A program made the position numbers and the translations under genes. DNA of 21,797 bases from a virus, in the IMG/VR virus record IMGVR_UViG_3300020475_000135, positions 1 through 21,797 of that record, one strand, 5' to 3'. The notes under the pieces were generated by a model. It saw nothing but the letters and a program-made list of their open reading frames with translations, was not told the origin of the DNA and did not search any database. The stretch's first letter is position 1. Every line of letters begins with the position of its first letter. Shown here one piece after another: positions 1 to 4,866 of the stretch.

Positions 1-158
1 AAATTAATCTTATCAAACATTGCATCTAATTCTGCAAGTTTTTCTCTACACTTTATTTTTGCAAAACCATTACCAGGCGTCTTTTTTTGTTTCTCAAGAC
101 GTTTTAACATATTTTCAAAATACTTATAATCTTTTTGTAATTTTGTAATAAAGTCCAT
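1..158 (-). CDS. Hypothetical protein, C-terminus cut by window edge
   Basis: An open frame starts with ATG at 158-156 and runs off the left edge without a stop, giving about 52 residues (begins MDFITKLQKDYKYFENMLKR). It is rich in Lys and Glu, looks helical and possibly coiled-coil, and has no recognisable motif in the visible part. The start overlaps the stop of the preceding gene by one base (TAATG), and an AAGG Shine-Dalgarno-like sequence lies about 10 nt upstream, so translational coupling to the gene at 158-334 is likely. It belongs to the operon driven by the promoter at 365-393. The function is unknown. Confidence 0.6.
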   Translation of the reverse strand, partial: MDFITKLQKDYKYFENMLKRLEKQKKTPGNGFAKIKCREKLAELDAMFDKIN

Positions 159-334
159 TACACATTAACCTTGATATAACTTTTATACATTTTTTTAGCT
201 TCTTTTCTCAAATCAGAAACTGATATTTTTTTATTCATTAATCTATACATACAATCGGTAATCCAATCTTGGGGATCATGTCCTATAAAATGTTCTACTT
301 CTTTATATGATATTTTCTTTTTTAACTTAGTCAT
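158..334 (-). CDS. Hypothetical small protein (58 aa) behind a strong promoter and a GA-repeat RBS
   Basis: This 58-residue basic protein begins MTKLKKKISYKEVEHFIGHD and contains no motif I recognise. The start at 334 was chosen over an upstream GTG at 460 because a GAGAGAGAG ribosome-binding site sits about 5 nt before this ATG and a consensus sigma70 promoter (365-393) would initiate near 358, which excludes any start further upstream. The longer frame would read through a terminator and the promoter. The ribosome-binding site is complementary over 9 nt to the CU-rich loop of the candidate RNA at 625-715, so this gene is the most obvious local target of that RNA. Function unknown; confidence is in the gene's existence. 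Confidence 0.65.
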   Translation of the reverse strand: MTKLKKKISYKEVEHFIGHDPQDWITDCMYRLMNKKISVSDLRKEAKKMYKSYIKVNV

Positions 335-364
335 AATTCTCTCTCTCTTGTTAACTATATCTAT

Positions 365-393
365 ATTATACACTGATTCGTTTTGTATGTCAA
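365..393 (-). promoter_or_regulatory. Consensus sigma70 promoter (P1)
   Basis: Minus strand: -35 TTGACA (393-388), 17-nt spacer, -10 TATAAT (370-365), a perfect match to consensus. Transcription should start near 358, giving a leader of about 24 nt that contains the GAGAGAGAG ribosome-binding site of the gene at 158-334. It begins immediately after the terminator at 395-422. The spacer and leader share the core ACGAATCAGT and the leader TATAGTTAA with promoter P2 at 581-609. Confidence 0.85.
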
Positions 394-394
394 G

Positions 395-422
395 TAAAAA
401 AGAGGGAACTATGTTCCCTCTT
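395..422 (-). terminator. Intrinsic terminator between P2 unit and P1
   Basis: A perfect inverted repeat, arms 400-408 and 414-422 (AAGAGGGAA/TTCCCTCTT), with an extra C-G pair and a 3-nt loop, is followed on the minus strand by a T run. It ends transcripts from P2 (581-609), and the P1 -35 box begins 2 nt further on, isolating the downstream gene from read-through. Confidence 0.85.
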
Positions 423-431
423 GAGCCCTTG

Positions 432-539
432 TCAGTTGTCATCAAGCTTCGGACACCCACCCTTGATGCAGTAACTTTTATAAGAGTCTTGAGTCCTTGA
501 GTTTACCAAACTTGTAACTCACTCTGTTACCTTCGTCAT
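432..539 (-). pseudogene. 36-codon frame interrupted by one in-frame TGA (broken or recoded miniprotein)
   Basis: An ATG at 539 opens a frame reading MTKVTE, then TGA (521-519), then 28 further codons (beginning VTSLVNSRTQDS, containing CIKGGC, ending PKLDDN) before a second TGA at 434-432, just ahead of the terminator at 395-422. The post-stop segment looks like real protein, with two cysteines in CxxxxC spacing. The unit has its own promoter (P2) and an AGGGAG ribosome-binding site, which is better spaced to an ATG at 544 that reads only two codons before a TGA. Options are a decayed gene, TGA read-through or a sequencing error. It could also be a non-coding RNA: a 7-bp inverted repeat (440-446 with 462-468) lies inside. 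Confidence 0.35.
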
Positions 540-580
540 GTCATTGGTTCTGATCTCCCTCTTTTATTAACTATACTTAC

Positions 581-609
581 AGTATATACTGATTCGTTTA
601 CTTTGTCAA
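581..609 (-). promoter_or_regulatory. Sigma70 promoter (P2), near copy of P1
   Basis: Minus strand: -35 TTGACA (609-604), 17-nt spacer, -10 TATACT (586-581). The spacer shares AACGAATCAGT with P1 and the downstream leader shares TATAGTTAA followed by a purine-rich AAAAGAGGGAG tract, so promoter plus leader look duplicated. The predicted start near 574 gives a transcript of about 175-180 nt ending at the terminator at 395-422. It lies just beyond the terminator at 625-652. Confidence 0.8.
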
Positions 610-624
610 TACTTTTTGTTATTA

Positions 625-652
625 AAACAAAAAACCCTCCTAAGAGGGTTTT
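625..652 (-). terminator. Intrinsic terminator of the hairpin RNA unit
   Basis: Arms 631-639 and 644-652 are perfectly complementary (AAAACCCTC/GAGGGTTTT) around a 4-nt TTAG loop. On the minus strand they are followed by TTGTTTT, so the U-tract is strong. It ends the short RNA from P3 and probably also read-through from the endolysin operon. Confidence 0.88.
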
Positions 653-715
653 AGTTTGTCGTGGGTTATTAGATTTAGAGAGAGTGAGAGAGAGGACTAA
701 CAATCCCACGACACA
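625..715 (-). ncRNA. Candidate small RNA: long hairpin with a CU-repeat, anti-SD-like loop
   Basis: A transcript of about 90 nt runs from the predicted P3 start (near 715) to the terminator at 625-652. The 5' part folds into one long hairpin: 9 perfect pairs (TGTCGTGGG 713-705 with CCCACGACA 665-657), one bulged A (704), then 7 more pairs including one G-U (703-697 with 672-666). The 24-nt loop (696-673) is almost pure pyrimidine, with the core CCTCTCTCTCACTCTCTCT. That resembles the 16S anti-SD region and is complementary over 9 nt to the GAGAGAGAG ribosome-binding site of the gene at 158-334. There is no open reading frame of note inside. Stem, loop, promoter and terminator are seen directly; expression and base-pairing in trans are inferred. 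The design (exposed CU motif plus 3' terminator) recalls cyanobacterial Yfr1, without evident sequence homology. Confidence 0.7.
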
Positions 716-721
716 TGGATT

Positions 722-750
722 AGACTATCATATCATAATATAAATGTCAA
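722..750 (-). promoter_or_regulatory. Sigma70-type promoter (P3) for the hairpin RNA
   Basis: Minus strand: -35 TTGACA (750-745), 17-nt spacer, -10 TAGTCT (727-722; a weaker -10). The predicted start is near 715, just at the foot of the hairpin RNA stem. An 8-bp inverted repeat, ATGGATTA (715-722) and TAATCCAT (759-766), brackets the promoter and could be an operator; its distal arm covers the end of the endolysin gene. Confidence 0.7.
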
Positions 751-757
751 TAGTTTT

Positions 758-1213
758 TTAATCCATTAACTCAAAATGTGGCCCATCAATAAATGGGCGT
801 CTGCCTTGTGAACGTCTTAGATCAATATATGCATTCATAGCATCTTCCATTGTTGCATCCCAATCTCGCATATCATCAACGTGCCATGCAGCTCCCCAAC
901 GTATTTGTACATCTTCTTGAATAGCTGCTTCTTTCATTGCATCTGCAAGATCATCATAAAGATTCAGTTCCCATGATCCTCTTGAACCCACATAGGCCAT
1001 GAGGTCAACTGCTTTACCTTCTAGATGTTTACTTTTCATAGTTTGACTTGCGCCTTTCGCTACAAGTTCTTTTTGTTGTGCTTCGGTTCTCATACCTTGA
1101 ATCACGCCAAAGTCAGTTTTAGTCAATCCTATTGCAGTTTTGACAACTCTTTGCATACGTTCATCAACACCTTCTAGTTTATCTAGTGATCTTTGTGATA
1201 ATTTAAATGCCAT
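758..1213 (-). CDS. Endolysin, M15-type D-Ala-D-Ala/L-Ala-D-Glu peptidase
   Basis: This 151-residue protein carries the zinc peptidase M15 signature: SKHLEGKAVD (61-70) supplies the His and Asp metal ligands (H63, D70) and GPHFEL (144-149) supplies the second His (H146). Family members such as the T5 endolysin and VanY-type carboxypeptidases cut peptide cross-links or stems of peptidoglycan, so the inferred role is host wall degradation at lysis. The length is typical of a single-domain phage endolysin. There is no signal peptide, so release to the wall needs a holin; holin candidates lie about 11 kb away (12434-13026). It ends its operon and is followed directly by promoter P3. A GGAG-type site precedes the start. 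Confidence 0.88.
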   Translation of the reverse strand: MAFKLSQRSLDKLEGVDERMQRVVKTAIGLTKTDFGVIQGMRTEAQQKELVAKGASQTMKSKHLEGKAVDLMAYVGSRGSWELNLYDDLADAMKEAAIQEDVQIRWGAAWHVDDMRDWDATMEDAMNAYIDLRRSQGRRPFIDGPHFELMD

Positions 1214-1215
1214 TT

Positions 1216-1668
1216 TTAACTCCTACTAAAATTATCGTTCCAATTAAACGCTTCTTTGACAACAGCTGCAGATAATCCTTTATACACTTGATGTAATTTT
1301 TTATCCTTTACATTTATTACTAACTCTGCTTCTGATTGATGCAATCCTTCAAGTAATTGTATAAACATATCTTCTCGTCTAAATTGTGGTAATGGATCGT
1401 TACCGCCTTTTATATAATTATATAATTTTCTTGCTTCTTTTGCAAGAACTGTATGTTCTGTTCCTTCTTCTGATTCATTTGCTTTGTATGGAACATCGCC
1501 TTTTGGAAGTTTCCATTCAATATTCGGATCAAAAGAACCTTTTAGTATCATTCTCAATGGTTCAGTATCATTTTCTTTGAGAATTGCAACTTTTTTATCT
1601 TTTGTTTTTGCATTGTTTACTTTCTTTAAAACTTCAGAAAGTAATGGTGTGTATGTTTTTATAGCCAT
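1216..1668 (-). CDS. DUF6433-like conserved phage protein
   Basis: The likely protein of 150 residues begins MAIKTYTPLLSEVLKKVNNA and matches, from memory, a family widespread in marine T4-like phages (DUF6433), with conserved stretches KLYNYIKGG, MFIQLLEGLH and GLSAAVVKEAFNWN. No enzymatic function is known to me. The start at 1668 was chosen over an ATG at 1683 because GGAG lies about 8 nt before it and it follows the RNase H stop (1670) by one base, giving tight coupling. The Lys-rich amphipathic N-terminus and conserved LEGLH segment suggest a protein-binding role, but that is a guess. It is usually seen beside DNA-metabolism genes, as here. Confidence 0.75.
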   Translation of the reverse strand: MAIKTYTPLLSEVLKKVNNAKTKDKKVAILKENDTEPLRMILKGSFDPNIEWKLPKGDVPYKANESEEGTEHTVLAKEARKLYNYIKGGNDPLPQFRREDMFIQLLEGLHQSEAELVINVKDKKLHQVYKGLSAAVVKEAFNWNDNFSRS

Positions 1669-1669
1669 A

Positions 1670-2536
1670 TTAAAAATCTCCAATATCGTTCATAAGATTT
1701 CTCAATCTTTTTTGTATAAAATAATTTAGTAGATTTGATCTTTCACCTTTTGGTGGTTTACGATACTCAATCATTATTTCTCTTTTCACATCTTTTGGAA
1801 TACATTCTAAATCAATTAAAGTTTTATTTCTTTGATAGTTTCTTAATTGTTCTGCATTACAAAAATCTTCTGGTTCTTGTTTGGATGTAAGAATTGAATC
1901 TTTTCTTTTTTTAGTGAAAGGTTTTTGTCTTAATCCATCAACAAAAGTATTATCTGGTGATAAGATATTTGGAATACTATCGCTTCTATCTCCTACTAAT
2001 ATATGTTCTTTTATATATAGGTAGGGATCAATACCATTAATAAACTTCTTGTTTACTGGGCTATATTGTTTAACAAAGTTATATTTTTGTAATTGTATAA
2101 AATCTTTGTCACTTGATAATATTAATACCTTTTCATATTCATCTGGTGTTTTGTTAATATGCATACAGATAGTCGCAATACAATCGTCTGCTTCTGCACC
2201 ATCAACTTCTATTACTTTGTATGGAAATATTTCTCTAATTTCATCACGAATAGCATTTAGTGTTTCAAATATTAAGTTCCAATCTAGACCAGAGTTAGCT
2301 CTGTCTTTTCTTCGATTGCATTTATAATTTGGAAAATAATCTCTTCTCCAATATCTTTTGTTATCATAACATAATACTAATTCTCCAAATTCTTCAAAGA
2401 ATCTAGATCTATACATTCTTAAAGAGTTGAGAACCATGTGTCTAACAAGGTTCTCATCTACATCATTTTGTCTTTTAGAACCAACTTGCATCATAAGATT
2501 ACTGATGGTTACTTGATTCATGTCAACTAATATCAT
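1670..2536 (-). CDS. rnh: T4-type RNase H (5'-3' exonuclease, FEN-1/Rad2 family)
   Basis: This 288-residue protein is close in size to T4 RNase H (305). Acidic metal-binding residues appear in the family's order: MILVDMNQ at the N-terminus, LCYDNKRYWRR near 60, VDGAEADDCIAT near 110, ILSSDKDF near 135 and VGDRSDSIPN near 180. The enzyme removes RNA primers and short flaps from Okazaki fragments during lagging-strand synthesis. It is encoded with a gp61-like primase in the same window, fitting a T4-style replisome. The downstream DUF6433-like gene starts one base after its stop, and its ribosome-binding site is inside this gene's last codons. Confidence 0.9.
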   Translation of the reverse strand: MILVDMNQVTISNLMMQVGSKRQNDVDENLVRHMVLNSLRMYRSRFFEEFGELVLCYDNKRYWRRDYFPNYKCNRRKDRANSGLDWNLIFETLNAIRDEIREIFPYKVIEVDGAEADDCIATICMHINKTPDEYEKVLILSSDKDFIQLQKYNFVKQYSPVNKKFINGIDPYLYIKEHILVGDRSDSIPNILSPDNTFVDGLRQKPFTKKRKDSILTSKQEPEDFCNAEQLRNYQRNKTLIDLECIPKDVKREIMIEYRKPPKGERSNLLNYFIQKRLRNLMNDIGDF

Positions 2537-2545
2537 AATACATTC

Positions 2546-2776
2546 CTAGTGTAGTGTTTCTTTATCTGCCCCTAGTTCAGTTGAATGATCTACCACCATA
2601 GCCATTAAACTCAAAAATTCTTTTTCAGACAACACTGATTTATATATACGTGTTGCTGTTGCTTGCATTATGCCTGCAATTTCTAATATACTAACATTCT
2701 TTTCTGTAACTAACTCTTCAACTACTTTTACAATGCGTGTATGAGCTTCTTCAAATCTTTTTACAGACTTTTCCAT
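2546..2776 (-). CDS. Hypothetical small helical protein
   Basis: This 76-residue protein (MEKSVKRFEEAHTRIVKVVE...) is mostly amphipathic helix and ends DKETLH. I recognise no motif. Its start overlaps the end of the preceding gene by 16 nt and it ends 9 nt before RNase H, so it is part of the same operon and probably early or DNA-metabolism linked. The segment VSILEIAGIMQATATRIYKS resembles a short helix-turn-helix-like arrangement, but this is too weak to call DNA binding. Confidence 0.6.
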   Translation of the reverse strand: MEKSVKRFEEAHTRIVKVVEELVTEKNVSILEIAGIMQATATRIYKSVLSEKEFLSLMAMVVDHSTELGADKETLH

Positions 2777-3147
2777 CTTACTCTCTTCTCTTGATATTCA
2801 CCATAGAAATCATCACACCAATCACCATGTTTCAGATAGTATTCACAGTTACGAATATAACCCTCAATACTAGCAACTCTTGCAATTGCACCTTTGATGT
2901 TATCTCTTACAGACCTACGTTCTACTGTAAGTAGTTCTTTTTGAGTTTTAATCCACATACGAATATTCTTTAAACATAGAACATGATCATCTGGTAAGTT
3001 AAGAACTTCCGTAGCAATATTTTTGTATTGTGGTGGATTTTCTTTCAACCTTTTCTCCCTTGCTTTTGCAAGTCTTTCGGTTGCAGCTATTCTTTGTTCA
3101 ACCGACATTGGTTTTCTTGGTTTCTTAAATTTTTTCACAGTATTCAT
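2761..3147 (-). CDS. Conserved marine T4-like hypothetical protein
   Basis: This 128-residue protein has a very basic N-terminus (MNTVKKFKKPRKPMSVEQR) followed by a helical region and a Trp/Tyr-rich end (YGEYQEKRVRWKSL). The pattern, with ERLAKAREKR and IEGYIRNCEYYLKHGDW, recalls proteins conserved among cyanomyoviruses and pelagiphages, for which I know no function. The basic lead suggests nucleic-acid contact, which is inference. A strong AGGAGAGG ribosome-binding site precedes the ATG. It sits directly after the bS21 gene (12 nt gap). Confidence 0.65.
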   Translation of the reverse strand: MNTVKKFKKPRKPMSVEQRIAATERLAKAREKRLKENPPQYKNIATEVLNLPDDHVLCLKNIRMWIKTQKELLTVERRSVRDNIKGAIARVASIEGYIRNCEYYLKHGDWCDDFYGEYQEKRVRWKSL

Positions 3148-3158
3148 TATAACCTCTC

Positions 3159-3404
3159 CTATAATCTCTCTTCTAATTCTTTTTGCATTTTACGTTTGTA
3201 TCTACGTATTGCAGCTGCTTTCTCTTTCCTACGTTTCTCACCTCTAGATTGATAGTAAGTTTTCTCACGCAGTTCTTGAATGATACCATCTTTGACAAGA
3301 CGTTTTCTAAGAACACGCAATGCACCATTTACATCATTGTTCCTAACAGATACTGCCAACCCTTTAGGTTCATCTACTTTATTTGATTTCTTTTTATACT
3401 TCAT
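3159..3404 (-). CDS. rpsU: Phage-encoded ribosomal protein bS21
   Basis: This 81-residue protein has the bS21 core VSVRNNDVNGALRVLRKRLVKDGIIQELREKTYY... and ends in the basic helix AAIRRYKRKMQKELEERL. E. coli bS21 is 71 residues and has the same layout; the extra length here is a Lys-rich N-terminal lead. bS21 binds the 30S platform next to the 16S 3' end that carries the anti-SD sequence, and aids initiation. Phage copies are known in marine phages and are thought to replace the host protein in ribosomes. Oddly, no Shine-Dalgarno sequence precedes the start (upstream bases CTGTCTAAATACTACT), so translation may rely on coupling to the gene ending at 3413 or be self-controlled. Confidence 0.93.
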   Translation of the reverse strand: MKYKKKSNKVDEPKGLAVSVRNNDVNGALRVLRKRLVKDGIIQELREKTYYQSRGEKRRKEKAAAIRRYKRKMQKELEERL

Positions 3405-3412
3405 AGTAGTAT

Positions 3413-3697
3413 TTAGACAGATATACCTTTCGCATATTCTTCATGTATGTCAATGATCTTGTATGCTTCAATACAAGCAGCTTCTAAAAGATCATGAGCA
3501 CCATCCATTGTTTCAAACCCATACTCATCTGCAAAGTCTAATGAAGAAGAAGTTCTGAAGAAATCTCCAAAACCATAGTTCGCAAGACAATTTGCAAGTT
3601 CATTAACATTGTTTGAAGAACAAACAATCTCATGGTTACCATTTTCATAATGGTGCAAATCTAATTTACCTTCACTACAACTCAAATATGAAATCAT
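3413..3697 (-). CDS. Hypothetical protein, first gene after promoter P4
   Basis: This 94-residue acidic protein (MISYLSCSEGKLDLHHYENG...) has two short Cys-containing segments and a hydrophobic/acidic C-terminal half (DGAHDLLEAACIEAYKIID). I recognise no family. A purine-rich AGAGAGAAAGG ribosome-binding site lies 8-10 nt before the ATG, and a sigma70-type promoter (3727-3755) lies just upstream. It ends 8 nt before the bS21 start, and coupling between the two is likely because bS21 lacks its own ribosome-binding site. Confidence 0.65.
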   Translation of the reverse strand: MISYLSCSEGKLDLHHYENGNHEIVCSSNNVNELANCLANYGFGDFFRTSSSLDFADEYGFETMDGAHDLLEAACIEAYKIIDIHEEYAKGISV

Positions 3698-3726
3698 TAT
3701 TAATACCTTTCTCTCTATTACGAATC

Positions 3727-3755
3727 ATATTAACATTTTTTGCATATGGAGTCAA
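3727..3755 (-). promoter_or_regulatory. Sigma70-type promoter (P4) for the bS21 operon
   Basis: Minus strand: -35 TTGACT (3755-3750), 17-nt spacer, -10 TAATAT (3732-3727). The predicted start is near 3720, giving a leader of about 22 nt before the ATG at 3697. It lies immediately after the terminator of the PiT-like gene, so bS21, RNase H and endolysin form a transcription unit separate from the transporter genes. Confidence 0.78.
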
Positions 3756-3764
3756 CCCTAAAAA

Positions 3765-3795
3765 CAAAAAAAAGTGCCTCGAAAGACACTTTTTT
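3765..3795 (-). terminator. Intrinsic terminator after the PiT-like gene
   Basis: Twelve-base arms (3784-3795 and 3768-3779) pair with one G-U wobble around a TTCG tetraloop and are followed by more T on the minus strand. It lies about 20 nt past the stop of the permease gene, and promoter P4 follows. Confidence 0.85.
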
Positions 3796-3813
3796 CTGAT
3801 AGTGGTAAAAATG

Positions 3814-4773
3814 TTACAGACCATTTGGTACTATAACATAGTGTATTGATAAGACTACTCCAACTGAAGCTGCAAGTCCAATCATCATTTTAAAGAAGTC
3901 TTTTCCAATCAATGGAAAGACAACCTTAAATTTTTCTTTACCAGTAACTGTAGCCATTGCAAGTTCTCTACCACAAAGAAGTCCTACAAATACCCATGTT
4001 GTTGACATAGGAATATCATTAAGTTCTTTAAAGAAGTATAGTATTAACCAATACACACCATCAATGATAGTTGCACTTCGTACATATCTAGTGTTGTGTT
4101 TTTCCAGAACTATGTTCTGAATTTTACCACCACCTTCTCTAAACATATACCACAAACCAAATACAAAAACTGCACTAATAATAATCATCAAATCCACTGG
4201 AATTTGTCTTGGTAAAAATACTGCAATATTCGCCATATCATGTGATAACCAAGTCCACCAGAGAAATCCTGTGGTAAACCATTGACCTACTCTCCAATAA
4301 ATTTTGTGATTTTCTTTTACAGGTTTTGCTTCGTCTAATATTTTACTAACTCCAATCCAAATAGCATATGCTGCTACAGCTGCAACTGCATATCCCATCA
4401 TAGATTTCATTAGCATTTTTTCTAGTATAAACGTACTAGCAAAGGCAGATAAAACTAAAAAAGACGTACTCACTGGTACGCCTACTCTTGTTAGTATTAA
4501 TAATAATGCAGGCGCCATTGCATGATACCATTGTATCTCTTGAAATGGTATTTTGTTAAGTCTACCATATGATATATCACCACCATACATATACCAACCA
4601 TACCATAACGCCCAAAGAAGAACTGCACTTGCAGCTCCCCACATTATTTTCCAATTAACCTTTTGATTGTTTGATGCGATCCATGTACCCAATGTTTGTA
4701 CTGAATCATTTGCGATTACTGAATAAGCAGCGAACAGAAATCCGATACCCATCCACAGAGTTATAAGTTCCAT
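3814..4773 (-). CDS. PiT-like (PHO4-type) integral membrane permease, putative phosphate transporter
   Basis: This 319-residue protein has about nine or ten hydrophobic helices. Two inverted half-sites resemble the PiT family's duplicated signature: IANDSVQTLGTWIASN near residue 20 and LSHDMANIAVFLPR near 178. Each half also has a PVSTSF/PMSTTW segment (near 100 and 254), as in PiT transporters. PiT proteins import inorganic phosphate with H+ or Na+. Transport of phosphate is inferred; the subfamily is a less studied bacterial one, so another anion is possible. GGAG sits 8 nt before the ATG. It has its own promoter (4825-4853) and terminator (3765-3795), an independent unit right after the BMP gene. 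It looks host-derived, an auxiliary gene for nutrient uptake during infection. Confidence 0.7.
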   Translation of the reverse strand: MELITLWMGIGFLFAAYSVIANDSVQTLGTWIASNNQKVNWKIMWGAASAVLLWALWYGWYMYGGDISYGRLNKIPFQEIQWYHAMAPALLLILTRVGVPVSTSFLVLSAFASTFILEKMLMKSMMGYAVAAVAAYAIWIGVSKILDEAKPVKENHKIYWRVGQWFTTGFLWWTWLSHDMANIAVFLPRQIPVDLMIIISAVFVFGLWYMFREGGGKIQNIVLEKHNTRYVRSATIIDGVYWLILYFFKELNDIPMSTTWVFVGLLCGRELAMATVTGKEKFKVVFPLIGKDFFKMMIGLAASVGVVLSIHYVIVPNGL

Positions 4774-4790
4774 TATAATTTCTCCATGTT

Positions 4791-4825
4791 AAATTAAAAA
4801 GGGTAAAGAAACCTCTACCCTTTTT
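4791..4825 (-). terminator. Intrinsic terminator after the BMP gene
   Basis: Arms 4816-4825 and 4796-4805 (AAAAAGGGTA/TACCCTTTTT) are perfectly complementary around a 10-nt loop and end in a T-rich tract. It stops transcripts from the BMP gene. The promoter at 4825-4853 would initiate inside the 5' arm, so its transcript cannot form this hairpin. Confidence 0.8.
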
Positions 4826-4853
4826 ATATAGTTTACCACCATAAACTTGTCAC
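4825..4853 (-). promoter_or_regulatory. Sigma70-type promoter (P5) nested into a terminator
   Basis: Minus strand: -35 GTGACA (4853-4848), 17-nt spacer, -10 TATATA (4830-4825). The predicted start near 4818 removes most of the terminator's 5' arm, so new transcripts into the PiT-like gene escape while read-through ones stop. Box match is moderate and no other promoter is visible before the permease gene. Confidence 0.55.
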
Positions 4854-4866
4854 AAAAGTTTTACAA

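Noticed and set aside
158-460. 100-residue frame starting at a GTG at 460
   Set aside because: It runs through a terminator and promoter P1, has no ribosome-binding site at the GTG, and the ATG at 334 has a strong site and lies after the predicted transcription start.
440-468. Stem-loop that could suggest a tRNA-like or riboswitch element
   Set aside because: Only one 7-bp stem is present, no cloverleaf or known aptamer features are visible, and the region can also be read as a broken coding frame.
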